Position numbers and translations under genes: made by a program. The notes beneath the pieces are model-generated. The model had not been told where the DNA came from, ran no database searches, and was given only the letters and a program-made list of their open reading frames with translations. Shown piece after piece: positions 26,411 to 36,000 of a stretch of DNA of 64,000 nucleotides (its first letter is position 1; each line of letters begins with the position of its first letter). The stretch lies in NCBI RefSeq assembly GCF_001984195.1, contig NZ_MTQN01000009.1, positions 682,001 to 746,000 of the forward strand. Reading direction: 5' to 3'. This DNA is from Kribbella sp. ALI-6-A (GTDB taxonomy: Bacteria > Actinomycetota > Actinomycetes > Propionibacteriales > Kribbellaceae).

Positions 26411-26929
26411 GCCGCCCGGCTGATCTATCTGCGATGGCTGGCCAACGACCTGGCCACCGAGGCTTCCGTCGGCTGGAGCTGGTCGCCCGCCGTCTACCGC
26501 TTCCGCAACACAGCCGTAGTGCTGTTCGGGTGGGTGCAACACACAGACACAACCATCATCGAGCGGCTCCTCGTCGAGCGAGTCACTCCCCCGTCTACCC
26601 GCCACCCCCGCAGAACCAGTGGCACGACACCGCTACTGCCCCCGACCTCAGACGCAGCCACAAGCGCAGACCCCTGTACCTCCTCGTGTCGCAGATCAAT
26701 CAGGCCTGCACTCGGATCACTGAGACCGAGTCCTTCGCGGACACCCTTCCGCTGGTCGACCTGATGGCACGCAGCCTGCACGCGTTGAGAAACGAACTCC
26801 GAGCCGCCGCCGACTGCACTGACGCAGTATTGGCCATGGCCCGCGAAGCCCAACCCACAGCACTCGCACAGCGCGACGCGCCGTCAGCGCAAACGCTGGG
26901 TCTGCACCGACGGAGATTTTCGGACAGAG
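26411..26929 (+). pseudogene. fragment(s) of an unidentified protein
   Basis: Two stretches with coding-like composition lie in different frames: about 26411-26590 (RLIYLRWLANDLATEASVGW, RFRNTAVVLFGWVQHTD) and about 26690-26880 (LYLLVSQINQACTRITETES, LPLVDLMARSLHALRNELRA). The second has high GC at third positions and a helical pattern. The frame then runs into the antisense of the lipoprotein gene without a stop, so the 3' end is lost. No family recognised. Confidence 0.35.
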
Positions 26930-28888
26930 TCAGCGGTCGGTGGCGAAGTATGCGGTCCGGACCGCGATCGATTGTGGCGCCGGGAGCGACTTGGCGGTGT
27001 CGCTCAGTTCGCCGATCCGGACGACCCAGGTGGGCTTGGACTCGTCGACGTCCGGGTGCTTTCCGGTCGGGTCCGACAGGACGACAAATTCTTTGCCTTC
27101 ACATCCGTAATTCGGGATCCATCCGTCCGGACGGCCGGACCAAGCTCCTCCGATCCGACGGCGGCACTTCGTCCCATCCGCAAGTACCACACCCCAAGGG
27201 CGCGGGTCCGTTCGTGGCTCTACCGCCGGGAGAGGCCACTCGCTCAGCGGCCACTGCCTCAGTGTCCGGTTCCATGGCTCTCCACCGCAGTACGCGTCAG
27301 GCGAGCCTTGAGGTACCCAGCAGACATCGGCGTACGAGGCCGTCCCACCACACTCGTAGATTCCTCCGCTGACGGCCGATGGCGAAGCCGACGGTCCGAA
27401 CGAACAATCGAGGGCGCCATCGGTCACCGGTTGGACCTGGTAGCCGGATTTGACCTTGCCGGTTGCCGACAATGGGTTGATCTTCACGATCTGGGTCGGT
27501 ACGGACGTCGGCGTCAGGCGGATCAGGTAGATGGGATTGCTCTTGCCGCCGAAGCTGGCCAGCGAGTCCCAGATCTCTCTGATACTCACCACCAGCAGCT
27601 TTACGGCGGTGATGACCGCGGTGACCACTGTCATCACCGCGTCGAGAATCAGGCTGCCGAAGAAGATCAGCGGACCGGACTCGCTGGCCGAGATCTTGCC
27701 CATCGCGACCACGCACTTGCCCGCCATCGTGATGATCGCTCCTGCGGTCTTTCCCGGTTCGACCGGTTCGGTCAGCTCGTTGGTGAACTCCTCGGTGAAG
27801 GACTGCAGACAGTCACGCCCCGCCTCACCCCAGGCGTCGAGCTTGCCGGTGCCGTTGATCAGCCGGATCAGACGATCCAGCCCGTTCTTCCCCAGTTGTA
27901 CTCCGGCCAGCTCGGCGACCTTCGTCTCGACCTGAAAGGCGAGCCCGAGGATCTCGAACGCGTAGGCGTAGAAGCTGATCTCGGCCAGGACCCGGGCATC
28001 GGCGCCGGACGGCAGACTGAAGCTGACCGTTTTCCCTTTGTCTATCAGGATCACGGATTTCCCCGGCCGCGTCAGGGCCTGCGCCGCCTTCGTCGCGGTG
28101 AACTGGGTCAAGGCATCGAGGCTGATGCCGTACCGCTGCCCCGACAGCACCTTCCACGACGACGGGTAGGTGATCTGGGTGTAGGTGATGCGGTTGTTCG
28201 CGATCTTCAGCACCGTCTTGCCGCCCTCGACACCGAGGCACCACTTCACGCTGTCGCCGCCATCGGACGACACCCGGACCTTCGCGCGGGCGGTGTCCTG
28301 TGCCGCACACCGAGGTGCCGCGACGTCTGCTCGCCCGGTCATCCAGGACGTGAACCCCTTCAACGCGTCACCCGCGAGCGCACGCACGTCCAGGCTGCCC
28401 AGGAATCCCGAGGAGAAGTGATCGGTCTGTGCGGTCGCGCTCAGCTGACCTGGCGTCCACGTCGTCGGCAGCCAGCGCCAGCCACCGTGGCCGTCCTGCC
28501 AGGCGATGATCGGGAGCAGTCGCTGATCCCACTGCGCCGGCACCGGGAACGAGACAGTCGCCACACCTTTCAGCTGTCCGCCATCGAGGTCGACGCGGAC
28601 ACCTGTACCTACGCGCCGCAGACCAACCGCAGTCTCCGGGGCCGGTGACGACGCCGCCGTCATCCGCCCTTCACCACCGACCGCATGGCCCGGCACAGAT
28701 ACCGTGAAGCCACCAATCGTGGCCGAGGCATCCACCCCAGGCCGAACCGGCACCTCGGCGGCCCCCGAGGTGGGCGCGGAGGAGGGCGGCGACTTCGCCT
28801 CCCCTTTCTCAGACGGACTGCTGCAACCTGCCAAACACAGCAAACTGCCCAAGACCACGAACACTATGGATCCACGACGCCGCTGCAT
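26930..28888 (-). CDS. lipoprotein with ZU5-like N-terminal region
   Basis: 652 aa from ATG 28888, about 6 nt after GGGGGAG. A signal peptide (IVFVVLGSLLCLAGC) ends in a lipobox, so the protein should be anchored outside the membrane. The first ~150 residues are beta-rich (IGGFTVSVPGHAVGGEG; WRWLPTTWTPGQLSATAQTD) and resemble a ZU5-type sandwich. The middle is helical with a hydrophobic stretch (FFGSLILDAVMTVVTAVITA). The C-terminal ~180 residues are Cys-containing (SFGPSA, YECGG, VCWVPQG). It matches the divergent neighbour at 29051 in layout, so the two are probably distant paralogues. Function unknown. Confidence 0.8.
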   Translation of the reverse strand: MQRRRGSIVFVVLGSLLCLAGCSSPSEKGEAKSPPSSAPTSGAAEVPVRPGVDASATIGGFTVSVPGHAVGGEGRMTAASSPAPETAVGLRRVGTGVRVDLDGGQLKGVATVSFPVPAQWDQRLLPIIAWQDGHGGWRWLPTTWTPGQLSATAQTDHFSSGFLGSLDVRALAGDALKGFTSWMTGRADVAAPRCAAQDTARAKVRVSSDGGDSVKWCLGVEGGKTVLKIANNRITYTQITYPSSWKVLSGQRYGISLDALTQFTATKAAQALTRPGKSVILIDKGKTVSFSLPSGADARVLAEISFYAYAFEILGLAFQVETKVAELAGVQLGKNGLDRLIRLINGTGKLDAWGEAGRDCLQSFTEEFTNELTEPVEPGKTAGAIITMAGKCVVAMGKISASESGPLIFFGSLILDAVMTVVTAVITAVKLLVVSIREIWDSLASFGGKSNPIYLIRLTPTSVPTQIVKINPLSATGKVKSGYQVQPVTDGALDCSFGPSASPSAVSGGIYECGGTASYADVCWVPQGSPDAYCGGEPWNRTLRQWPLSEWPLPAVEPRTDPRPWGVVLADGTKCRRRIGGAWSGRPDGWIPNYGCEGKEFVVLSDPTGKHPDVDESKPTWVVRIGELSDTAKSLPAPQSIAVRTAYFATDR

Positions 28889-28967
28889 GGTCCTACTCCC
28901 CCGGAAGCCTGCGATAACCCACCCCTGGGGCAAGCTCCCACCAGGCATATCGCAGAAAACTACAAAG

Positions 28968-28979
28968 CGTTACGTAACG
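28968..28979. promoter_or_regulatory. 12-bp palindrome between divergent lipoprotein genes
   Basis: cgttacgtaacg is a perfect palindrome. It lies 80 nt before the start of the leftward gene and 72 nt before the start of the rightward gene, almost midway, where one dimeric repressor or activator could act on both promoters. No regulator gene is adjacent. Confidence 0.45.
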
Positions 28980-29050
28980 GAGTACCCGCCGGTGCGATGA
29001 ACACGGTACGGGGGAAGCACGGGGCGGAAGTCTTCTGAGGGGGATGCGGT

Positions 29051-30958
29051 ATGGGAGCGATCAACCGATCCGTGGGAGTCGTGGTTCTCGCATGCTGCGT
29101 CGTTCTCGTGAGCTGCACTCAACCCAAGACCGAGGCAAAGGATCCATCCGCGCCCGGCCCCACTGCGACAGTCTCCGGCGAGACCGAAGGACAGGTCGGC
29201 CGCGACGGCGGCGTGGTGACCAGCAAGGACAACGCCATCACGCTGACCGTCCCACCAAACGCCGCGGCCGATGGCACGGTGGTGCGCATCCGCCAGTCGG
29301 CCACACCGGCCGGCATCACCGGGTTGGCCACCATCAACGATCTCGATATCACCCCGCTCAAAGGCGCCTTGCGGCGTGGCCGGGTCACAGTCCACTACGA
29401 TCCCGCGGCGGTCGAGCGAGCAGGTGGCAGCGCGGCAACCCTGGTGATGCTGTTGCAGGATGACGACAAGAAGTGGCAGGCACTGCCGATCCGGGTCGAC
29501 GCGGCGAACCAGACCGTGAGCGCCGACTGGCCCCATTTCTCCCGTGGCGTCCTCGGCGCGTTCAAGTCGGGCAAGTGGTGGGTCGACAACGTCCTGACCT
29601 TCAACCTCGGGCCGGAGAAGAAGCCGGACTGCGACAACGACGATCTGCGAATCGACCCCGGCTGGTCGTTCCGGACGACGAACGATCAGGGCGGCAAGAT
29701 GCATGTGGCGCCGCTCGACGGCTGCGTCGCTCTGGCGAGCGCCTCGGAAATCCATCGTGGCAAGATCGCAAACCGGTACTGGTATGCGTTCCGGGCACCC
29801 CTGCCGCAAGGCGTGACCACGGAATTCGGTGATCTGCTGGCCTACAACGAGATTCAGGACCTCCTGATCGGCCTCCCCTACCGCTTCTTCGGTAACGCGA
29901 TTCTGATCCCCGGCCAGGGCGAGGCGCAGTTCTCGGTCAGGCAGGAGCAGGAGGGTCAGTTTGTCCGGTTCCATGCGACCGCCGAGCCGGTCTCGATCGT
30001 GCTGGCAGCGGTGACCACCGCGATCGACGCCGCATCCTTGGGTACGGCCGCAGGGGCTCGGGTGGCGACCCATGCGGCGATCGAAGCGCTCTGGGACGAA
30101 CGCAAGGCCGGGAAGATCGCCATCCACGAGATCAACGAGTTGATGGCGAAGAAGGCCTGGCGCGAGCGCGTCATCGCCGAACATGCGCCTGGCCAGCCCA
30201 CCGAGATCCTCCGCCGCGCCGATCGCGTGCTGCAACTGATTCTCGCGGTGAACTGTGCCTACCAGGCCGTCAACGACGGTCTGACGGCGTTCAGCGCGGA
30301 CCAACTCGCCGAGAGCATGAAGAAGGTCGCCACTACATGCGCCAAGTTGCTGGTCTCCGCGGCGATGGGCGCGGTGTACGACTCGGCCGACCCTGACAAG
30401 CGAGTCCTGATGGCCGCCGGATTCGTCAAAGGCCTGCTCGACGTCAAGCCGTACATGGCGACCAACGAGGCCTCGTTGGCCAGTTGGGCGCAGAAGGTCG
30501 GCCTCGACTACTGGCATGCAACGCTGACCGCGACGCAGGCCAGGGATCCTCGAAAGGGTCCGCTCAGCCCGCTACCGGCAGACGCGTTCTTCGGCGGTGC
30601 CGGCATCGACCCGGTCCACGAGGTCGGCCGGATCGAGTCCGTCAGCACCTACCCCGACGGAACGGCCGAGATCACAGTCGATCGAGTGACCTGGCACTGG
30701 TGTCACAAGGATCCCGAGCCGTGGCCCGCCGAATGCACCAACGACCACTGGGTGAAGAACGACAACACCTTGCTACGCCGGTACACCGTGAAGTCCACGG
30801 CGCTGCTGCGATTCCTTCCTCCGACCGGCGAGCACGTGTGGTCCAAGGGCAAGCTTAAGGACCTGCAAAAACACATCGAACAACGCGAAGCGCTGTGGGA
30901 CATCCGCCACAACGCTGACTCGACCGTGTCCGGACTCGGCGAGATCTGGACTCCCTAG
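29051..30958 (+). CDS. lipoprotein with ZU5-like N-terminal region
   Basis: 635 aa from ATG 29051, preceded by GAGGGGGAT. The signal peptide VVVLACCVVLVSC ends in a lipobox. Residues 50-170 are a beta sandwich (GGVVTSKDNAITLTVPPNAA; ALRRGRVTVHYDPAAVERAG; WQALPIRVDAANQTVSADWP, HFSRGVLGAF), close in pattern to ZU5-like modules and to the same region of the divergent lipoprotein (both have W..LP, QT.SA and HFS.G.LG). The centre is helical, and the C-terminus has ITVDRVTWHWCHKD. Outer-surface role inferred from the lipobox. No enzyme motif found. Confidence 0.8.
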   Translation: MGAINRSVGVVVLACCVVLVSCTQPKTEAKDPSAPGPTATVSGETEGQVGRDGGVVTSKDNAITLTVPPNAAADGTVVRIRQSATPAGITGLATINDLDITPLKGALRRGRVTVHYDPAAVERAGGSAATLVMLLQDDDKKWQALPIRVDAANQTVSADWPHFSRGVLGAFKSGKWWVDNVLTFNLGPEKKPDCDNDDLRIDPGWSFRTTNDQGGKMHVAPLDGCVALASASEIHRGKIANRYWYAFRAPLPQGVTTEFGDLLAYNEIQDLLIGLPYRFFGNAILIPGQGEAQFSVRQEQEGQFVRFHATAEPVSIVLAAVTTAIDAASLGTAAGARVATHAAIEALWDERKAGKIAIHEINELMAKKAWRERVIAEHAPGQPTEILRRADRVLQLILAVNCAYQAVNDGLTAFSADQLAESMKKVATTCAKLLVSAAMGAVYDSADPDKRVLMAAGFVKGLLDVKPYMATNEASLASWAQKVGLDYWHATLTATQARDPRKGPLSPLPADAFFGGAGIDPVHEVGRIESVSTYPDGTAEITVDRVTWHWCHKDPEPWPAECTNDHWVKNDNTLLRRYTVKSTALLRFLPPTGEHVWSKGKLKDLQKHIEQREALWDIRHNADSTVSGLGEIWTP

Positions 30959-31272
30959 AGTCAGTGGCCTTCATACCAGTTCAGCAGTGACTTCCTGTTG
31001 ACATCACATGCTCACATGCGTTCACTCAGAGCGGGGGTGGGACTCATGGCGATCAAAGCCGAGCCCGAACGTTTAAGCGATGGTAGGAATATCGACCAAG
31101 AGGCGTACCGGTCCCAGACCGGCGACATTGCGGTCCGGCGTGAACCAACCGTCGATGAGTTCACTGGCATCGTTGTGCAGACACCGGCTCTTCTCATTCC
31201 CATAGGAAGTCGGTACACACGCTCCTAGCCCGGCTGATCCCAACCGGCTCCCACCGGCCTTCGCAGATCGAC
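30959..31272. other. intergenic stretch, no supported gene
   Basis: A 76-codon plus-strand frame and a 68-codon minus-strand frame overlap here, but neither shows a family pattern, a good ribosome site or consistent third-position GC. It probably contains the lost 5' part of the gene that follows. Confidence 0.4.
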
Positions 31273-31764
31273 GTGATCTACGGCGCCGCCCCCGCTGTCA
31301 CTTTTCCGGGCGGGACTGGCGAGGCTTACGCGAAGATCGGCATGACTGCGGTCCGGAAGGGGGACGACGTCTACTACGTCTCCCCCACGCCTGCGAACTA
31401 CTCGGACGACAAGCTGGTCATCCAGACGGTGACCCCGGAAAAATCATCTCCGGGCCTCGATTTCGTGGATGCCAAGGTCTACAAGCGAGCCGACTTCGGG
31501 AACGTGGTACCGGTCAGCGGCGGAGGGCAAGGCAACTCACTCGACTCGAAGCTGAAGAGCCTGCCCTCTCAGCTGGTCGCCGGCTACAAGCTGGACGCGG
31601 GACAGTTGGTGGATGACGTCATCTACCTCCACTTCCACGTAACGACCGACCAGAGACCGCTCGAAACCAGCGGCGTGGTGTTCGGCTACCGGCAAGACGG
31701 CAAGTCCTTGACGCAAACGCTCGCGGCAGTCCTCCAACTGGAAGATGCATCGGCCGGATACTGA
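31273..31764 (+). CDS. hypothetical protein, probably N-terminally truncated
   Basis: 163 aa. It is beta-rich and regular (GMTAVRKGDDVYYVSPTPAN; YLHFHVTTDQRPLETSGVVF; GYRQDGKSLTQTL), ending in DASAGY. The GTG at 31273 has no ribosome site and codes directly into a strand, so an original start and perhaps a signal peptide are missing. No family recognised. It could be an exported binding protein remnant or a functional small protein. Confidence 0.5.
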   Translation: MIYGAAPAVTFPGGTGEAYAKIGMTAVRKGDDVYYVSPTPANYSDDKLVIQTVTPEKSSPGLDFVDAKVYKRADFGNVVPVSGGGQGNSLDSKLKSLPSQLVAGYKLDAGQLVDDVIYLHFHVTTDQRPLETSGVVFGYRQDGKSLTQTLAAVLQLEDASAGY

Positions 31765-31851
31765 CGAGGCACTATCAGGAGCTTCGGGTGTCGGGTCGCT
31801 CTCTATGCGATCCGGCGCCCGACCTTCCATCTGCTCCAGTCCGGGCCTTCC

Positions 31852-31932
31852 ATGTGGCACCTGTGGCTGCTGGCCGCGGGGCTCTACGCCTTCATGTTCG
31901 CGGCCATCCGCCGCGAGTTGCGGGGCGAGTGA
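31852..31932 (+). CDS. 26-aa single-helix peptide
   Basis: ATG 31852 to TGA 31930-31932: WHLWLLAAGLYAFMFAAIRR followed by ELRGE. One hydrophobic helix with a positively charged end, the layout of a small membrane peptide. Its stop overlaps the next ATG (31932) as TGATG. It is first in a chain of very small overlapping ORFs like those between transfer genes of actinomycete plasmids and integrative elements. Confidence 0.5.
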   Translation: MWHLWLLAAGLYAFMFAAIRRELRGE

Positions 31933-32116
31933 TGAGCACGACAACGGAAGTAGCCCGCCAGATCGCCGTGTCTGCGTGTGGTTTGGGGAGCACAAGATCG
32001 TGGAGCACGTCTCGGAACCCGAGTACGCGGCGAGGTTCGAGGTCGCCATGCTTCGCCACTTTGCCAGCTGCCGCGTGACCAACGAGCCGGCGGCGGTGGC
32101 AGATGACCAGCCGTGA
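31932..32116 (+). pseudogene. small ORF broken by a frameshift
   Basis: ATG 31932 reads STTTEVARQIAV, but the coding pattern continues one frame over from about 31967 as RRVCVWFGEHKIVEHVSEPE and YAARFEVAMLRHFASCRV, ending at TGA 32114-32116. Joined, the product would be about 60 aa. Its stop overlaps the GTG of the next peptide (CCGTGA). No family recognised. Confidence 0.45.
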
Positions 32117-32205
32117 AGGGCAAGCGTCGTCGGCGCTGGTGGACGGTGCTGCGGGAGCAACTCCACACCGCTTTCCGGCAGTGGCGCGACGAGGATCTGG
32201 AGTGA
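32113..32205 (+). CDS. 30-aa basic peptide
   Basis: GTG 32113 overlaps the previous stop, and its own TGA (32203-32205) overlaps the next GTG (32202), so it is coupled on both sides. It has a strongly basic start, KGKRRRRWWTVLREQL, then HTAFRQWRDEDLE. The perfect fit between two stop/start overlaps is the best argument that it is real. It could act as a nucleic-acid-binding or leader peptide; the function is unknown. Confidence 0.5.
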   Translation: MKGKRRRRWWTVLREQLHTAFRQWRDEDLE

Positions 32206-32535
32206 CCGACTACACCCGGCCGCTGCTGCTCGGCTACATCCTCAAGCACTTGCTCATGACCGCTGGGGAACTGGCCAAGACCAAGGACCGGCTAGGGGCC
32301 TTCGCCCAGGTCGACGGCTTCACCATGGGCACCATCTACGTCGAGAACCCCGACACCACCCCAGCGGCCTTTGAGGCGCTGGTCGACGCGGTGATCCGTT
32401 ACGAGGCGACGGCAGTGGTGGTGCCCAGCCTGATCCACCTAGTAGCGCCGGGTTTTACCCATGACATCAAGGCCACCCTTCGAGCGGGCCACCGGTGCTC
32501 GCGTCCTGATCCTCCCCGACCCACCCCACCCCTGA
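32202..32535 (+). pseudogene. resolvase-fold-like protein with a one-base frameshift
   Basis: GTG 32202, after GAGGATCTGGA. RPLLLGYILKHLLMTAGELA, then FTMGTIYVE and AAFEALVDAVIRYEATAVVV follow the pattern of the serine-recombinase N-terminal fold (GYIR....., FE.....V.AVVV.SL.HL), but the catalytic Ser is absent, so it is not a recombinase. After about 32475 the frame fails, and one base over it reads PFERATGARVLILPDPPHP, which ends at TGA 32533-32535; an extra C in cacccttc would explain it. Known relatives are small proteins of uncertain role in actinomycetes. Confidence 0.55.
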
Positions 32536-32615
32536 TCTGGCGGAGCCGGCGCCGCTCCTCATCTCTCACATGGGTGGACCTCACCGCCCAAGGCATCGGC
32601 TCCGTCACCACCCGT

Positions 32616-32668
32616 CCCTGTCCGAGCCACCCCGAGTTCCCCTGTAGCCCCTGAGAGCTCGGACAGGG
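32616..32668. terminator. possible terminator hairpin behind the small-ORF chain
   Basis: ccctgtccgagc (32616-32627) and gctcggacaggg (32657-32668) are perfect 12-bp inverted copies around a 29-nt loop. There is no T-run, and the loop is long for an intrinsic terminator, so it may instead be a protein-binding or recombination site. Confidence 0.35.
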
Positions 32669-32679
32669 GCCCACTACCC

Positions 32680-32721
32680 GGCTGGCGTACGTACTGGAGT
32701 TTCCGTCTGCGTACGCCAGCC
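32680..32721. repeat. 12-bp inverted repeat
   Basis: ggctggcgtacg (32680-32691) and cgtacgccagcc (32710-32721) match perfectly with an 18-nt spacer. It lies 12 nt after the previous hairpin. Possible roles are a bidirectional terminator or a resolvase-type site; the sequence does not decide. Confidence 0.5.
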
Positions 32722-32889
32722 GTTCCACCTCTTCGCCCAGGCGTGGACGGATGCCTGACGAAGCGGCCCCGCCGTTCCTCGTCCCTTCAGCCCAACGAGG
32801 GACGGCGTCGGCCAGACCACAGCCGACCCAAGTGAGGCTCATACTGGCCGGATGTGCTGATTAAGGATTGCTGTAGCTTAGCGAGAGCA

Positions 32890-32909
32890 AGAAGGAAATA
32901 TTTCTTTCT
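32890..32909. promoter_or_regulatory. 20-bp near-perfect palindrome upstream of the nuclease-STAND gene
   Basis: agaaggaaatatttctttct pairs with itself except at one position. It sits about 135 nt before the ATG at 33046 in AT-rich DNA. This is the expected size for a dimeric repressor site. No regulator gene is adjacent. Confidence 0.45.
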
Positions 32910-33045
32910 GCTTGACCCAATGAATCCATCCCTTGCGACATCCGAGGATAGTCAGTAGCATGGGGAAGCCGTATATTCAATGGGGTAGAATGGCGGCAAG
33001 GCTTGGGCGGTGCAATGCAGACTACGGGCTGGAGTAGAACTCGAA

Positions 33046-36000
33046 ATGTCGCCTAGGCAGGGCGGGGAAGCTGACAAACTAGGCAACAAGTATGAGGCTG
33101 CCTGGGCGATCCGCCACGCCCTCTATTGCATTCTCGACCCAACCCAATCTCTTACCGCCGAGGACATCGACCCGGATGCGGGGCAAGGGTCAGAGTTCAC
33201 CTATGTGAGCGGTGCAGTCGAGGCACACCAGCTCAAGCGCCAGAACGGCAACAGTAACTACTGGAGCATCAAGGCGCTATCTGGTCTAGGCATCTTCAAG
33301 TCGGCAGCAGCACATGTGGCCCAGAGCCGGCAGTATCATTTTGCTTCTCTTATCCCGTGCGGTCCTTTGAAGGAACTTGCCGATCGTGCGCGTAAGTCAG
33401 CCGATCTCGCTGCCTTCACGCAGTCGTGGCTCACTAGCGATCCTTTGAGAACTGCCTTCGACGAGTTGGCGGCCGCCGAGATACTTGGGAGCGCGGGGGC
33501 AGCATGGACCACGCTGCGAGGGATGTGGTTCGAAGTTCACGATGAGGATGACGTCATCCGGATGAACGGCATGCTTGCTGGACTCAGCCTTGAAGGCACC
33601 ACTGGTCACTTGATCTGTCTGGCAATCGGTGACGTCCTGCTCGACAACCTGGGCAAGCGCCTGACCCGGACCGAGCTACTTGAGGAGCTGGCGAAGCACG
33701 GCATCACGCCACTGACCGCTGGTTCGCACGCTTCGACCCAGGAGCAAGTCGCCGCAGTGACAGGCAGCTGGGTCGGCACAGTTCAGCGGGAGCTGCTCGA
33801 CCCGCCGATTGAGCGCGCAGAGGTGGAGCAGATCGCCGCGGCACTCGTCAGCGATCGCTTGTGTCTGATCACCGGCACCGCTGGCGGCGGGAAGAGTGGC
33901 GTTCTCGAGCAAACGGTCGCCACACTCGGGGCCTCCGGAGCGGAGGTCCTGGCGTTCCGACTCGATCGACTTGAGCCATTCGCGTCCACGACCGAGCTAG
34001 GACGCCAGCTAGGGCTGGAAACGTCGCCCGCCGCCGCATTGGCGCTCGCAGCGGGCGGTCGGGATGCCTACCTCATCATCGACCAAGTTGACGCCGTCAG
34101 CCTCGCATCCGGCCGGATGCCGCAGAGCTTCGATGTTGTCGTGGATCTCATCGGCGAGGCACTCTCTGTGGGCGGCGTGCGGGTGATCCTGGCATGTCGT
34201 GAGTTTGACGTCGAGAATGATCACCGTATCCGTGCTCTGGCGGCGCGTTCCGATGTGCGCAAGGTATCCATTGCCGACCTGCCCGGCGACGCGGTGAAGG
34301 CAGCTGTCACGACCATGGGCTTGGACGCCTCGAAGCTGAAAGCTACGCAGTTAGCTCTGCTACAGAGTCCGCTGCACCTCGTCCTCCTCAGCACCATCGC
34401 AGACCAAGGAGACGCGCTCGCCTTTCAGTCGAGGGGCTCACTGTTCGCAGCGTTCTGGGAACGCAAACGCCAAGCCGTGAAGGCCAGGCGCGCAGAAGTG
34501 CGCTTTAACGATGTGATCGCCCGAGTGGCTAACGGCGCTAGCGATCGACAGACACTGTCGGCACCCGTTGAGCTGCTCGACGAGGGAGATCTCGTCGACG
34601 ACGCCAACGTCCTCGTCTCGGAGCATGTTCTAGCGCGGGACGGGGACCGCATCGCGTTCTTCCATGAGACCTTCTTCGACTACGCGTTCGCACGCCAGTG
34701 GGTCTCTCGCAACGAGTCACTCTGTGAGTTCCTGCTGCGCGACGAACAGGAGCTGTTCCGTAGGGCACAGGTCCGTCAGATCCTCCAACACCTGCATGAA
34801 CGGGAACCCGAGCGTTTCCTGCAAGAGCTTGAGGAACTGCTGACCAGTCCCGACATCCGGCTTCATATCAAGGAAACGGCATTGTCGGTGTTCGCCAACC
34901 TGCCGACGCCGACCACCGAGGACGCAGATCTCGCCCTTCTTGTCGCAGCCACCAAGCCGTCGTTTGAGGAACGGATCTGGCAGCAGTTGCGGCGCGCACA
35001 ATGGCTCCGTCGCTTCAACGCCGATGGGCGCGTTGCGGCCTGGCTTGACAGTGGCGATGAGGTGCTGGAAGCTCGTGCCATCAACCTCATGATCAGCGGA
35101 TCTAAGGTCTACGGCGACGATGTGGCCGTGCTGCTGGAAACCAGATCCGCCGCGCCCAAGTACCACAGCTGGGTGCGTTGGGTGCTCCGATTCGCGGACG
35201 TCCACACTAACCGCCGGCTGTTCGAGATTTTCCTGGCGAACGTTCGGGCAGGTGCATACAGCGGAGCGGACCACGAGCTCTGGCTTACCGCCCACGAGTT
35301 GGCCAAGCACGAGCCAGGTTGGGCCATTGAGTTGCTACGGGCCAGATTTGTCGACCAGGTCGGTGCCTTGGCTCTCGACAGCGAAGGCAAGGTGGCTGCA
35401 CTCACTGTCCGCGACTATCAGGCAGCCGAACTTATTTGCAACGCGTCTGCCGCCGAGCCCCTCGCGTTCATTGAGGCGATCATGCCGTATCTGCTCGACG
35501 TCATGGCGGCCACCGAGTACACGGCCAGGGAAGAGGCGCGGATCGCTGACCGGCACTTCACCCACCGGTTCCCCGACAGAGACAGTCACAACCGCGATAT
35601 CGATGACACCTTGCTGAGCAGTACGACTCAAGCACTTGAGACCATCGCACGATCCAATCCTGAAGCCATCAGGCCGTTGATAGACACGCTCACGAACGAT
35701 CCGCACGACGCCGCGCAGTTCCTGCTCTACCGTGCGCTGACAGCCGGCGGCGAGACCTTTGCCGCATTGGCAGCCGAGTTGCTCCTTGAGGGCGGCAGTC
35801 GACTCGACTGCGGATACCTATCGGATGCCGACTGGGTCGCCCGGGAACTGGTGAAAGCGATCGCACTGCACGTCAGCGATGATCTCCACCGCCGGTTGGA
35901 GGACGCGTTCCGCGACCTCCGCAATCCATACGAGCGGCGACAGAGCACGGGACACTCGGCCTTCACCTTCCTCTCCGCCCTTGATGAGAGTCGCCTTAGT

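Larger units (their letters stand above)
32536..33045. other. intergenic region with hairpins and an AT-rich operator-like site
   Basis: No gene seen. It holds two long inverted repeats (32616-32668 and 32680-32721) and, from about 32860 to 32990, DNA much richer in A and T than the surroundings (ggaaatatttctttctgctt). That composition and the palindrome at 32890 suggest that the promoter of the large nuclease-STAND gene came in from elsewhere. Confidence 0.5.

Noticed and set aside
30998..31228. Opposed small ORFs that resemble a toxin-antitoxin remnant by position
   Set aside because: Neither strand shows PIN, VapB, RelE or HTH features.
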